The translations under genes were made by a program, and so were the position numbers. Positions 41,764-51,362 of a stretch of DNA of 64,000 bases are shown here, piece after piece (the stretch's first letter is position 1; each line of letters opens with the position of its first letter). The notes beneath the pieces are model-generated. The model worked only from the letters and a program-made list of their open reading frames with translations, was not told where the DNA came from and did not search any database. Source of the stretch: Candidatus Cottocaccamicrobium excrementipullorum (GTDB taxonomy: Bacteria > Bacillota > Clostridia > Lachnospirales > Lachnospiraceae). Location of the stretch: assembly GCA_018713255.1 (NCBI GenBank), contig DVFL01000020.1, positions 1 through 64,000 on the forward strand, given 5' to 3'.

Positions 41764-42864
41764 TTAATGTTCTTCTCCGCATAAATCTGCAATAATTTCT
41801 GCTGCCGTCTCCATTTTATGACACCGGTAAGCGTTATATCCGCAAAACAGCAGAGCGTCATCCACCTGTCCTAAAGCCGCCCTGATTAATGCCATGGTAA
41901 TACAGTAGGGAGCGGTTAATGGATTGCAATGCTCTAGGCAGCGGAAACAGCGGGTAATTTTTTCCGGCTTAGTCTCCATTTCCTCCAGGAAATGATTTCG
42001 GATCGCCCTTCCCGGCATTCCCACCGGGCTTTTCACAATGACAATATCCTTCTTCTCTGCTTTCAGATAAGCATCCTTATAAGCCTGGGCCGCATCACAT
42101 TCCTCTGTGGTAACAAAGCGGGTTCCCACCTGCACGCCGTCCACACCCAAGGACATATGGTGAGCCATATCCTCACGGGAAAATACGCCGCCGGCGCTGA
42201 CCACAGGAATATGGCAGCCATACTTTTCTCCGTATTCAGCCACTACTTCCAGGATATCCCTAATTTCCTGATCGTATGCCGCCTGGTCATAAGTCTGATC
42301 CGTATCTTCTCTGTCAGCATGGAACTTGGAAAGCTCTTCTCTTGAAAATCCCAAATGTCCTCCTGCTAATGGTCCCTCGATCACTACCAGATCAGGCGCT
42401 CTGTGGTACTTCCTGTCCCACATCTTACAGATCACCGAAGCAGATTTTGGTGAAGAAACAATAGGAGCAATCTTTACCTTGCTTCCTTTCACATACTCTG
42501 GAAGACTAACTGGAAGCCCTGCGCCGGAAACAATAATATCTGCTCCCACATTGACTGCCTGCTTTACATATTCCGGGTAATCTCTCGTTGCCACCATAAT
42601 GTTAAACCCTATGACCCCATTCGGAGCAATGGCCCTGGCTTTTTCCATTTCTGAAGCCATAGCCCGCATATTGGCCGCCTTAGGATTCTCATGAAAATCC
42701 GGTTCCTTAAATCCGATTTGAGCGCTGGAAATTAATCCCAATCCGCCTGCCTTCGCCACAGCTCCGGCCAGAGAAGAAAGACTGATGCCCACACCCATTC
42801 CGCCTTGAATCACCGGTTTTTCTACTGTTAGCTCTCCTATTCTCAGAGATTCATATCTGCTCAT
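41764..42864 (-). CDS. Nitronate monooxygenase/FabK-like flavoprotein
   Basis: A 366-aa FMN-dependent TIM-barrel protein of the NMO/FabK superfamily. VIQGGMGVGIS at the N-terminus, EGPLAGGHLG, SAGGVFSRED and GVQVGTRF mark the flavin site. A Cys-containing C-terminal segment (CFRCLEHCNP) distinguishes it from the operon's fabK, which is 307 aa. It is the last gene of the fatty-acid operon, starting 2 bases after accDA. It may be a second enoyl reductase, a detoxifying oxidase or a flavin enzyme of unsaturated fatty-acid synthesis; sequence alone does not decide. Confidence 0.85.
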   Translation of the reverse strand: MSRYESLRIGELTVEKPVIQGGMGVGISLSSLAGAVAKAGGLGLISSAQIGFKEPDFHENPKAANMRAMASEMEKARAIAPNGVIGFNIMVATRDYPEYVKQAVNVGADIIVSGAGLPVSLPEYVKGSKVKIAPIVSSPKSASVICKMWDRKYHRAPDLVVIEGPLAGGHLGFSREELSKFHADREDTDQTYDQAAYDQEIRDILEVVAEYGEKYGCHIPVVSAGGVFSREDMAHHMSLGVDGVQVGTRFVTTEECDAAQAYKDAYLKAEKKDIVIVKSPVGMPGRAIRNHFLEEMETKPEKITRCFRCLEHCNPLTAPYCITMALIRAALGQVDDALLFCGYNAYRCHKMETAAEIIADLCGEEH

Positions 42865-42866
42865 GA

Positions 42867-44603
42867 TTACATTCTCCTAAACCGCTGGTAACGGTCTTCA
42901 GCCAGCTTTTGTCCATCCTCGCCTTCCAGATTCTTAAAAAATTCTATCATCGCCCGATCCATATAAGCAGCGGCTGCAGGAAGCTGTTCTAAGGTAAACT
43001 CCTCGTTTTCCGGAATAATCCGCTCAATAAGGCCTCTCTCATAAAGATCTGCAGCTGTAATCTTCATATATTTTGCCGCATCAGGCGCTTTCTTGCTGTC
43101 CTTCCAGAGAATTGACGCAAACCCCTCCGGAGACAAAATCGAATAAATGGCGTTTTCCATCATCCACACCTGATTGGCGACTGCCATCGCCAGCGCGCCG
43201 CCGCTTCCTCCTTCGCCGATGACAATAGAAAGCACAGGAACCTTCAGAGATGACATTTCAAAAAGATTTCGGGCAATGGCTTCTCCCTGTCCTCTCTCTT
43301 CCGCTTCCAGTCCGCAAAATGCACCGGGGGTATCTACAAAACAAATCACTGGACGTCCAAAGGTTTCTGCCTGCTTCATCAGGCGAAGGGCCTTGCGGTA
43401 TCCGTCTGGAGAAGGCATACCGAAGTTTCTTTTAATATTGTCCCGAGTATTCTTTCCCTTTTCCTGTCCAATGACAGTAACCGGCATTCCGTGGAAGAGA
43501 GCAATTCCTCCCACAACAGCACCGTCATCTTTATAATAACGGTCCCCGTGGAATTCCATAAACCCGTCAAAAAGAGCATTAATATAATCTGTAGCTACCG
43601 GCCTGTCTGCCTTTCGGGACAGCAGCACTGTATCCCAGGCGGAACGATTCTTTAATTCTTCCATTTCCCGCTGGGAAATCACCCCATCTTCCGACTCTCC
43701 TCCGAGAAAATCCTTGGCCATTACCTTTACCCCTTCATGGAAGAAGGAAAGAGAATGATCATGCATGGCCAGAATCTGGCTGATTACTTCCTTCTGATCC
43801 TTTCTTTCTACGATCATGTCCACGAATCCATGATCCAGCAGAAATTCTGACCGCTGAAAACCTTCCGGAAGCTTCTGACCGATGGTCTGCTCAATCACCC
43901 TCGGACCTGCAAATCCGATCAAAGCTTTCGGCTCTGCAATAATAATGTCTCCCAGCATGGCAAAGCTTGCCGTAACGCCTCCTGTGGTCGGATCAGTGAG
44001 CACGCTGATAAATAGCTGACCTGCCTCATGATGCTTCTTTAACGCAGCGGAAGTTTTCGCCATCTGCATCAAAGATACTAAGCCCTCCTGCATTCTGGCT
44101 CCGCCGGAAGCTGCGAAAATGATCACCGGAAGCTGTTCTTTCGTCGCCCGTTCCACAGCCTGGGTAATCTTTTCTCCCACAATATGCCCCATGCTGCTCA
44201 TCATGAACCTGGCGTCACAGACTCCGATCACCGCCGGATGGCCGTTAATCATTCCCTTTCCGGTGACAATAGCCTCGTCCAGCTTTGTTTTCTCCTTAGC
44301 TGCCTGAACCTTTTTCTCATAACCAGGAAAATTTAACGGATTAGAAAATTCCATGGTCTTATTCCATTCTTCAAAGGTTCCTTCATCGACCAGCATCTCA
44401 ATCCGCCGATATGCATGCATCCGGAAATATCCTCCGCATTTAGGGCAGACGTAGTAATTGTTTTTTACATCTTCTACATAAATAGGCTGTCCACATTTAT
44501 TACATTTTCTCCACAGCCCTTCCGGGATACTAGGTTCCCCCCTGGATGACCGGTACTTTGTATCAATCAGCGTGTATGTCTTTTTAAACATGTCCCGAAT
44601 CAT
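42867..44603 (-). CDS. accDA: Acetyl-CoA carboxylase carboxyltransferase, beta-alpha fusion
   Basis: A 578-aa single chain containing both carboxyltransferase halves. Residues 1-285 are AccD with a zinc ribbon (Cys34, 37, 53, 56) and GGARMQEGLVSLMQM. Residues about 305-578 are AccA with ELKNRSAWDTVLLSRKADRP, FGMPSPDGYRKALRLMKQAE and IGEGGSGGALAM. It transfers carboxyl from biotin-BCCP to acetyl-CoA, making malonyl-CoA. There is no stop or frameshift between the halves. accC is 77 bp upstream with a small hairpin between them. Confidence 0.96.
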   Translation of the reverse strand: MIRDMFKKTYTLIDTKYRSSRGEPSIPEGLWRKCNKCGQPIYVEDVKNNYYVCPKCGGYFRMHAYRRIEMLVDEGTFEEWNKTMEFSNPLNFPGYEKKVQAAKEKTKLDEAIVTGKGMINGHPAVIGVCDARFMMSSMGHIVGEKITQAVERATKEQLPVIIFAASGGARMQEGLVSLMQMAKTSAALKKHHEAGQLFISVLTDPTTGGVTASFAMLGDIIIAEPKALIGFAGPRVIEQTIGQKLPEGFQRSEFLLDHGFVDMIVERKDQKEVISQILAMHDHSLSFFHEGVKVMAKDFLGGESEDGVISQREMEELKNRSAWDTVLLSRKADRPVATDYINALFDGFMEFHGDRYYKDDGAVVGGIALFHGMPVTVIGQEKGKNTRDNIKRNFGMPSPDGYRKALRLMKQAETFGRPVICFVDTPGAFCGLEAEERGQGEAIARNLFEMSSLKVPVLSIVIGEGGSGGALAMAVANQVWMMENAIYSILSPEGFASILWKDSKKAPDAAKYMKITAADLYERGLIERIIPENEEFTLEQLPAAAAYMDRAMIEFFKNLEGEDGQKLAEDRYQRFRRM

Positions 44604-44640
44604 AAGCGCACCTCTCCTCTGCTGGTTACTTTAAAAGTCC

Positions 44641-44657
44641 GCCGCCGAACAGGCGGC
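44641..44657 (-). other. Intercistronic hairpin between accC and accDA
   Basis: GCCGCC/GGCGGC arms with a 5-base loop lie in the 77-bp gap. The run after it on the minus strand (GGACTTTTAAAG) is too weak for a clear terminator; it may stabilise or attenuate the message. Confidence 0.4.
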
Positions 44658-44680
44658 ATAAATTCAGGGATTCTTAGCTA

Positions 44681-46033
44681 TTATTTACAATACTGGGGGA
44701 AATGTTCAGGAATGAATCCTGTATCCGTCTCCCCGCTCTGGAAAACAGGATGATTAATGATTTCGTACTGGAAATCCACGTTCGTTTCAATTCCCTCGAT
44801 GATCAGTTCTCCTAAAGCACTTCTCATTTTCGCAATGGCTTCCTGCCTGTCCTTTCCATGTACAATCAGCTTAAGCAGCATGGAATCATAATTGGAGGGT
44901 ACCGTATAATCGCTGTAAATATGAGTGTCGATTCTGACGCCGTTTCCTCCTGGCAGATGAATATTGGTAATCTTTCCAGGACATGGCATAAAATTCCGGG
45001 AGGGATTTTCAGCGTTGATTCGGCATTCCATGGCATGGCCGGAAATTTTTATTTCCTCCTGCTTTACGCTTAAAGGCTCCCCTGAAGCTACTCTGATCTG
45101 CTCTTTGATCAAATCAAGACCAGTTACCAGCTCTGTTACCGGATGCTCCACCTGAATTCTGGTGTTCATTTCCATGAAATAAAAATTCTTGTCTTTATCC
45201 AGAAGGAACTCAATCGTTCCCGCATTTTCGTAGTTCACCGCTTTTGCCGCCCGAACGGCCGTCTCTCCCATCCGCCTGCGCAGATCATCAGAAATCACAT
45301 CGCAGGGAGATTCCTCAAGAACCTTCTGATGACGGCGCTGAATGGAACAGTCGCGCTCTCCCAAATGCACCACGTTGCCATACTTATCCGCCATGATCTG
45401 GAATTCAATGTGTCTTGGCTGTTCAATATATTTTTCAATATACATGGTATCATCAGAAAAGCCCTTCACCGATTCCAGCTGAGCATTCTGGAAATTCTCC
45501 GTAAAGTCTTCCGGCCCTCTGGAAATTCGCATTCCCTTTCCGCCGCCGCCGGAAGAAGCTTTGATCATCACCGGAAATCCAATGGACTGGGCCAGCTTAA
45601 GCCCTTCCTCTGCGGTATACACCGGCTCTTTGGTTCCCGGAACTACCGGAACTCCTGCCTCCATCATCGTCTTTCTGGCCTCAGACTTATTTCCCATCCG
45701 ATTAATGATTTCCGCAGAAGGTCCAATAAATGTAATGCTGCACTTTTCACACAGCTCTGCAAACCTGGCATTCTCAGACAAAAAACCGAATCCTGGATGA
45801 ATCGCGTCTGCCTTTGTTACTACACAGGCGCTGATAATCCGCTCCATATTCAGGTAGCTCTGGGAGGAAGCCGCAGGACCGATACAAATGGCCTCATCTG
45901 CCAGCATAGTATGCAGAGCATCCCGGTCCGCCTCCGAATAGACCGCCACCGTCTTTATTCCCATTTCTCTGCAGGCGCGGATAATCCGCACTGCAATTTC
46001 CCCCCGGTTGGCAATTAAAATCTTATCAAACAT
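44681..46033 (-). CDS. accC: Acetyl-CoA carboxylase, biotin carboxylase subunit
   Basis: A 450-aa ATP-grasp enzyme that carboxylates biotin on AccB. Motifs: MFDKILIANRGEIAVRIIRA, the Gly-rich ATP loop KASSGGGGKGMRI, biotin/bicarbonate site EMNTRIQVEHPVTE and RINAENPSRNF. The ribosome site GGGAGG is 7 bases upstream. It is within the fab-acc operon, 18 bp after fabZ. Confidence 0.97.
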   Translation of the reverse strand: MFDKILIANRGEIAVRIIRACREMGIKTVAVYSEADRDALHTMLADEAICIGPAASSQSYLNMERIISACVVTKADAIHPGFGFLSENARFAELCEKCSITFIGPSAEIINRMGNKSEARKTMMEAGVPVVPGTKEPVYTAEEGLKLAQSIGFPVMIKASSGGGGKGMRISRGPEDFTENFQNAQLESVKGFSDDTMYIEKYIEQPRHIEFQIMADKYGNVVHLGERDCSIQRRHQKVLEESPCDVISDDLRRRMGETAVRAAKAVNYENAGTIEFLLDKDKNFYFMEMNTRIQVEHPVTELVTGLDLIKEQIRVASGEPLSVKQEEIKISGHAMECRINAENPSRNFMPCPGKITNIHLPGGNGVRIDTHIYSDYTVPSNYDSMLLKLIVHGKDRQEAIAKMRSALGELIIEGIETNVDFQYEIINHPVFQSGETDTGFIPEHFPQYCK

Positions 46034-46051
46034 GGCAACCTCCCGCTTTTT

Positions 46052-46474
46052 TTAACCTACCATAAAGGTCAGTTCTGCAGAAACAGCTACCTTGCCGTCT
46101 ACCGTCGCTTTAGCTTCGCCGATTCCCACCGGCCCCTTCTGCTTGATAATTCTGCACTCTAAACGGAGCTTATCCCCCGGAACTACCTTCTTTTTAAATT
46201 TTGCATTGTTAATGGCTCCAAAATATGCGATTTTTCCCTTATTCTCTTCCTTTGAAAGGATAGCCACCGCTCCTGTCTGAGCTAATGCTTCCACAATCAG
46301 AACACCTGGCATTACCGGCTCCTGAGGAAAATGGCCTGCAAAAAACGGTTCATTGTAAGTAACAGATTTATACCCAACTGCCCCCACACCTGGCTCCAGC
46401 TCCTCGATGCAGTCAATCAGAAGAAACGGATGACGATGGGGAATAATCTCCTGAATTTCCTTAATTCCTAACAT
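46052..46474 (-). CDS. fabZ: 3-hydroxyacyl-ACP dehydratase FabZ
   Basis: A 140-aa hot-dog dehydratase of fatty-acid elongation. The catalytic His is in [12 protein letters not shown] and the Glu in [25 protein letters not shown] is the family core. The ATG at 46,474 follows AGGAGG; the longer frame to 46,510 reads through that site. No separate fabA or fabM is present in this operon. Confidence 0.96.
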   Translation of the reverse strand: MLGIKEIQEIIPHRHPFLLIDCIEELEPGVGAVGYKSVTYNEPFFAGHFPQEPVMPGVLIVEALAQTGAVAILSKEENKGKIAYFGAINNAKFKKKVVPGDKLRLECRIIKQKGPVGIGEAKATVDGKVAVSAELTFMVG

Positions 46475-46502
46475 AACTTCCTCCTGCTTTTTCACCAAAC
46501 CA

Positions 46503-47027
46503 TCAGCCAATGCGGAACAGCGGCTGACCGTATTCTACAGTATCCTCGTTATTCACCAGAATTGCCTCTACCACGCCGTCGTATTCGCTTTCAATCTCAT
46601 TCATCAGCTTCATGGCTTCGATAATCCCCAGAACCTGTCCCTTCGTTACCTTGTCGCCCACTTTAACAAAAGGCTCTGCATCTGGAGAAGAAGCGCTGTA
46701 GAACACGCCTACTAAAGGAGAGGTCACTACCTTGTCCGAGCCAATTTCTTCTGCAGGAGCTGAAGCAGAAGTATTCTCCTGAACAGCAGGAGCTGAAGCC
46801 GGCTCCTGAGCAGCTTGAGGAACCACTCCAGATAAAACAGCGGCTCCCGTGCTGGGAACAGCGGCAATTACCGGTGTCTGAACCTGAACAGTCTCTTTCA
46901 CCGTCTCCTTAACGGTTTCCTTCTCTCTCTTCAGAGAAATCTTCATGTTTCCTTCTTCCAATTCAAAACTGGTCAGACCGTAATCGCTGACAGCCTGGAT
47001 CAGCTTCATGATCTCTTTAATATCCAT
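46503..47027 (-). CDS. accB: Biotin carboxyl carrier protein of acetyl-CoA carboxylase
   Basis: A 174-aa carrier. An N-terminal helical domain ([17 protein letters not shown]) is followed by an Ala/Pro-rich hinge (about 55-95) and the C-terminal biotinyl domain, with the biotinylated Lys in [10 protein letters not shown]. The ATG at 47,027 follows GAGGAGG. It sits between fabF and fabZ. Confidence 0.96.
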   Translation of the reverse strand: MDIKEIMKLIQAVSDYGLTSFELEEGNMKISLKREKETVKETVKETVQVQTPVIAAVPSTGAAVLSGVVPQAAQEPASAPAVQENTSASAPAEEIGSDKVVTSPLVGVFYSASSPDAEPFVKVGDKVTKGQVLGIIEAMKLMNEIESEYDGVVEAILVNNEDTVEYGQPLFRIG

Positions 47028-47065
47028 GATTTTCCTCCTCTGGGCTTTCAGCCCCATTAAGCCTT

Positions 47066-48304
47066 TTAGCCCTGATATTTCTTTACCAGAATCGTGGCAT
47101 TATGGCCGCCGAATCCAAGAGAATTGCTGAGCGCACAGTTTACGTTCATTGAAACGCCCTCACCCTTGGTATAATCCAAATCGCAGCCTTCTCCTTCTTT
47201 TTCCAGTCCTGCAGTCGCGTGCACAAAGCCATCTTCAATAGACTTCACGCAGACAATAAACTCTACACCGCCGGCAGCTCCCAACAAATGCCCAATCATA
47301 GATTTGGTGGAATTTACCTTTACCTTGTATGCATGATCTCCAAGAGCCAGCTTAATGGCCTTTGTCTCAAATAAGTCATTATGGTGCGTGCTGGTTCCAT
47401 GAGCATTAACGTAATCTACATCTTCCGACTTAAGTCCTGCATCCTTGATTGCATTAACCATCGCTCTTGCTGCTCCGCTTCCATCTTCCGCCGGGGAAGT
47501 AATATGATAAGCGTCGCTGGTGGCGCCATATCCGCCTACCTCGGCGTAAATTTTAGCGCCTCTTGCCAAAGCATGCTCCAAAGATTCTAACACAACCACG
47601 CCGGAACCTTCACCCATCACAAATCCATCTCTGTTCTCATCAAAGGGGCGGGATGCATGCAGAGGATCATCTGAAGTAGAAAGGGCCGTCAAAGCAGAAA
47701 AGCCTGCCACTCCAATAGGACAGATACTGGCCTCTGTTCCTCCTGCCAGCATCACATCTGCATCGCCGTACTGAATTGTCCGGTATGCTTCGCCGATGCT
47801 GTGGGTTCCCGTAGCACAAGCAGTTACCACATTAATATTCTTTCCCTTTAATCCGAACTGAATGCTGACATTTCCAGCAGCCATATTGCTGATCATCATG
47901 GGCACCAGAAGCGGATTTACTCTGTTTGGTCCCTTTTCCAGCAGAATTTTGTAATTCTTCTCAAAAGCCTGCATGGAACCAATTCCGGAACCAATGGATA
48001 CTCCCACCATAAAGGGATCTTCTTTCGAAAGATCCAGTCCAGAATCCTCCAGAGCCTGCTTTGCTGCCGCCACGGCGTACTGGGAAAACATTTCCATTCT
48101 TCTGGCCGCCTTAGGATCCATATAATCCTTAGCATTAAAGCCCTTAACCTCTGCTGCCAGCTTAGCTTTGTAATCTGTAGTATCAAAGTAACTGATGGGG
48201 CCGAATCCTACTTTTTTCTCTTTTAATCCATTCCAAAAGCTTTCCACGCTGTTTCCGATGGGGGTAATGGCACCCATACCGGTAACTACTACTCTTCTGC
48301 TCAT
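47066..48304 (-). CDS. fabF: 3-oxoacyl-ACP synthase II
   Basis: A 412-aa condensing enzyme elongating acyl-ACP. The Cys-His-His triad is visible in VTACATGTHSIGEA, NAHGTSTHHND and KSMIGHLLGAAGG. The second in-frame ATG (48,304) is chosen because the first (48,313) lies only one base past GAAGGAG. It lies between fabG and accB. Confidence 0.96.
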   Translation of the reverse strand: MSRRVVVTGMGAITPIGNSVESFWNGLKEKKVGFGPISYFDTTDYKAKLAAEVKGFNAKDYMDPKAARRMEMFSQYAVAAAKQALEDSGLDLSKEDPFMVGVSIGSGIGSMQAFEKNYKILLEKGPNRVNPLLVPMMISNMAAGNVSIQFGLKGKNINVVTACATGTHSIGEAYRTIQYGDADVMLAGGTEASICPIGVAGFSALTALSTSDDPLHASRPFDENRDGFVMGEGSGVVVLESLEHALARGAKIYAEVGGYGATSDAYHITSPAEDGSGAARAMVNAIKDAGLKSEDVDYVNAHGTSTHHNDLFETKAIKLALGDHAYKVKVNSTKSMIGHLLGAAGGVEFIVCVKSIEDGFVHATAGLEKEGEGCDLDYTKGEGVSMNVNCALSNSLGFGGHNATILVKKYQG

Positions 48305-48387
48305 ACTCTCCATTCTCCTTCACTATGCAACTTACGCCCTTCCAAAGGCGGCATCCATTCATGGGCCCGCTCTCTGAAGCCATGATT

Positions 48388-49131
48388 TTACATCGCCATT
48401 CCGCCGTCCACGCAGATTACCTGGCCAGTGATATATCTGGCCTTATCTGAAGCCAGAAATACTGCTGTCTGAGCAATATCCTCTGTCTCGCCAAAATGCT
48501 TCATGGGAATCTGCTCCGTAACGGCAGTCTTTACACTATCAGAAAGAACATCTGTCATCTCTGTCCGAATAAATCCTGGAGCAATGGCATTTACCGTAAT
48601 TCCCCTGCTGGCCAATTCCCGTGCCGCAGCCTTAGTCAAGCCGATAATTCCTGCCTTGGATGCGCTGTAATTTGCCTGCCCTGCATTGCCCATTACACCG
48701 GACACAGAAGAAATACTGATAATTCGCCCGGACTTCTGCTTTAACATTTGTCTGGACACATGCTTAATACAGTTGAAGGCGCCTTTTAAATTGGTGGCAA
48801 TCACTGCGTCAAAATCTTCTTCACTCATCTTCATCAGCAGGTTGTCTCTGGTAATTCCCGCGTTGTTCACCAAAATATCCAAATGACCGTAACGCTTGAT
48901 TACCTCTGTCATCATCTGGCCGCAGGCCTCAAAATCAGATACGTTGCACTGAACAGCCTCGGCCTTTCCTCCAGCTGCTTCAATCTCTTTTACTACTTCT
49001 TCAGCCTTTGCCTGTGAACCATTGAAATTCACAATCACTGCTGCTCCTTCTGCCGCCAGAGCAACGGCGATGGCTCTTCCAATCCCACGGCTTGCTCCGG
49101 TTACCAATGCGACTTTATTTTCCAGCATCAT
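48388..49131 (-). CDS. fabG: 3-oxoacyl-ACP reductase
   Basis: A 247-aa short-chain dehydrogenase. The NADPH motif is [12 protein letters not shown] (residues 11-22), NNAG is present, catalytic Ser is in [11 protein letters not shown], and YSASKAG is the Tyr-Lys pair. It starts within the fabD stop (ATGA overlap), giving coupling; a second ATG follows at 49,128. Confidence 0.96.
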   Translation of the reverse strand: MMLENKVALVTGASRGIGRAIAVALAAEGAAVIVNFNGSQAKAEEVVKEIEAAGGKAEAVQCNVSDFEACGQMMTEVIKRYGHLDILVNNAGITRDNLLMKMSEEDFDAVIATNLKGAFNCIKHVSRQMLKQKSGRIISISSVSGVMGNAGQANYSASKAGIIGLTKAAARELASRGITVNAIAPGFIRTEMTDVLSDSVKTAVTEQIPMKHFGETEDIAQTAVFLASDKARYITGQVICVDGGMAM

Positions 49132-50051
49132 TTCTGCAGCACCTCCAACGCCTTTTCAATATCTTCTAATTTTTCTATGTTAAGGACTTTTACGTCCCGG
49201 TTGATCTTTCTCATAAATCCGGCCAGGGTCTTGCCCGGTCCGATTTCAATAAACGTATCCGCTCCCGCCTGAATCATCTTTTCCACGCTTTGCTGCCAGC
49301 GCACAGAAGAAGATACCTGCTTTGTCAATAAAGGCTTTACCTGAGCGGCATCCGTTACAAATTCTGCCGTCACATTCGCCACATAAGGAATGTTCGGCTG
49401 ATGAATTTCTACATTTTCCAACACCTTTCCCAGCTTTTCTCCAGCTTCTGCAAGCATGCCAGAATGGAAAGGTCCGGATACATTTAACATTACCGTCCGT
49501 TTGGCCCCTGCTTCTTTAAGTTTTCCGCAGGCTTCCTCCACGGCTTCCTTTTTGCCGGAAATGACAATCTGGCCTGGACAGTTGTAATTGGCCACCCATA
49601 CATCTTCCATGGGGCCTACAACTTCATCAATTTTCTCTGCGTCAAGAGCCAGCACGGCGGCCATGGCTCCAATTCCCACAGGAACTGCTTCCTGCATGAG
49701 AATTCCTCTCTGGCGCACCGTAGCAATGGCGTCTTCTTCGCTCATAACACCAGCTGCAACTAAAGCTGCATATTCTCCCAGGCTCAAGCCGGCCGCCATG
49801 TCCGGTTTTACTCCCTTATCCTCCAGCACCTTCATCATGGCAATGCTGGTGGTAACCATGGCTGCCTGAGTGTACTCGGTAATATTCAGCCGGTCATTCT
49901 CCTGAAAGCAAAGCTCCGGCATGGAAAATCCCAACAGCTGGGAAGCCTTGTCGTATGTACTCTTTCCAATTTCCGTGTTTTCGTAAAAATCTTTTCCCAT
50001 ACCGATGTACTGGGCGCCCTGGCCCGGGAAAATAAATGCAATCTTGCTCAT
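49128..50051 (-). CDS. fabD: Malonyl-CoA-ACP transacylase
   Basis: A 307-aa acyltransferase loading malonyl on [17 protein letters not shown] begins the domain, the nucleophile Ser is in [10 protein letters not shown], and the catalytic His is in [10 protein letters not shown]. The ATG at 50,051 follows AAAGGAG; the longer frame to 50,075 has none. Confidence 0.96.
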   Translation of the reverse strand: MSKIAFIFPGQGAQYIGMGKDFYENTEIGKSTYDKASQLLGFSMPELCFQENDRLNITEYTQAAMVTTSIAMMKVLEDKGVKPDMAAGLSLGEYAALVAAGVMSEEDAIATVRQRGILMQEAVPVGIGAMAAVLALDAEKIDEVVGPMEDVWVANYNCPGQIVISGKKEAVEEACGKLKEAGAKRTVMLNVSGPFHSGMLAEAGEKLGKVLENVEIHQPNIPYVANVTAEFVTDAAQVKPLLTKQVSSSVRWQQSVEKMIQAGADTFIEIGPGKTLAGFMRKINRDVKVLNIEKLEDIEKALEVLQK

Positions 50052-50089
50052 ATGCAGCTCCTTTTTCCTACCCAAATACTAATATTGGC

Positions 50090-51013
50090 TTAACATTTCA
50101 ACAGCTTCTCTGCCTGCGCCATCATCTCATCGATCATTTCCTTGCAGGTCTGCTCTTTGTTGATCAGGCCGGCAATCTGGCCTGCCATTACCGTTCCGTT
50201 GGTTACATCACCTTCCTGAACGGCTTTTCTTAACGTTCCCAGGGTTAAGTACTCAAGCTCCTCAAAGCTCTTTCCTTCCTGCTCCAGCTTATTGTACTCT
50301 CTGGTCATAGTATTGCGCAGACAACGAACAGGATGACCGTGACTGCGTCCAGTAACAGCAGAATCAATATCCTTTGCCTTGATAATTCTCTGCTTGTAAT
50401 TTTCGTGAACGATAGATTCCTTGGCAACCACAAAACGGGTTCCAATCTGAACTGCCTCTGCCCCCAGCATGAAAGCAGCAGCAATACCTCTTCCATCTCC
50501 GATGCCGCCGGCAGCAATGACAGGAATGGATACCGCATCCACCACCTGAGGAACCAGAGTCATGGTTGTAGCCTCTCCAATATGACCGCCGGATTCCGTT
50601 CCTTCTGCTACTACAGCATCTGCACCGTATTTTTCCATTCTTTTAGCCAGAGCTACGGAAGCTACCACAGGAATCACCTTAATTCCGGCAGCTTTCCACA
50701 TCTCCATGTATTTCTCTGGATTTCCAGCACCGGTGGTTACCACCTTTACGCCTTCCTCCACAACTACTTTTGCCACATCATCTGCATGCGGACTTAACAG
50801 CATCACATTTACGCCTACCGGCTTGTCCGTAATCGCCTTTGCCTTGCGGATCTCTTCTCTTACGACTTCACCAGGAGCATTTGCCCCGCCAATTAAGCCA
50901 AGGCCGCCCGCTGCAGATACGGCAGCTGCCAAATGATGCTCCGCCACCCAGGCCATACCTCCCTGGATAATGGGGAATTGGATGCCTAACATTTCTGTTA
51001 CTCTTGTTTTCAT
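50090..51013 (-). CDS. fabK: Enoyl-ACP reductase II (FMN-dependent FabK)
   Basis: A 307-aa flavoprotein reducing enoyl-ACP, the triclosan-insensitive type found in many clostridia and streptococci. The FMN barrel motifs are IIQGGMAWVAEHHLAAAVS, AAGGIGDGRGIAAAF and AVQIGTRFV. EGTESGGHIGE lies at the usual catalytic-loop position. The ATG at 51,013 follows AGGAGG. No fabI or fabL gene is in the window. Confidence 0.95.
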   Translation of the reverse strand: MKTRVTEMLGIQFPIIQGGMAWVAEHHLAAAVSAAGGLGLIGGANAPGEVVREEIRKAKAITDKPVGVNVMLLSPHADDVAKVVVEEGVKVVTTGAGNPEKYMEMWKAAGIKVIPVVASVALAKRMEKYGADAVVAEGTESGGHIGEATTMTLVPQVVDAVSIPVIAAGGIGDGRGIAAAFMLGAEAVQIGTRFVVAKESIVHENYKQRIIKAKDIDSAVTGRSHGHPVRCLRNTMTREYNKLEQEGKSFEELEYLTLGTLRKAVQEGDVTNGTVMAGQIAGLINKEQTCKEMIDEMMAQAEKLLKC

Positions 51014-51067
51014 TTTTTCCTCCTGCCGCACTGCGCGGTACAATCTTTTATCAATAAAGGCTTTTCT

Positions 51068-51301
51068 TTATGCCTCAACGCCTTTATTCTTCAGGTAATT
51101 CATTACATCGCCTACAGTAGCCAGATTCTCTAAATCCTCTGCAGGAATTTCAACGCCGTACTCATCCTCTAAAGCCATTACCAGCTCAAATAAGTCCAGA
51201 GAATCAGCACCTAAATCATCCTTAAAAGAGGATGCCTCCGTAATGGTATCAGCCTCAACGCTTAACTGGTCTGCAATCAGTTCTTTCATCTTCTCCAACA
51301 T
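51068..51301 (-). CDS. acpP: Acyl carrier protein
   Basis: A 77-aa acidic four-helix carrier. The phosphopantetheine attachment Ser is in DLGADSLDLFELV. It is located between fabH and fabK with the ribosome site AGGAG. Confidence 0.97.
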   Translation of the reverse strand: MLEKMKELIADQLSVEADTITEASSFKDDLGADSLDLFELVMALEDEYGVEIPAEDLENLATVGDVMNYLKNKGVEA

Positions 51302-51362
51302 AGTTTTTGTTCTCCTTTTTTAATTTTGATTTTCTTTTTATGGTTCGCCTGCTGTTGGTAAA

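Noticed and set aside
45143-46018. 291-codon plus-strand frame
   Set aside because: It is antisense to accC, whose motifs are complete. The frame is a by-product of codon bias.
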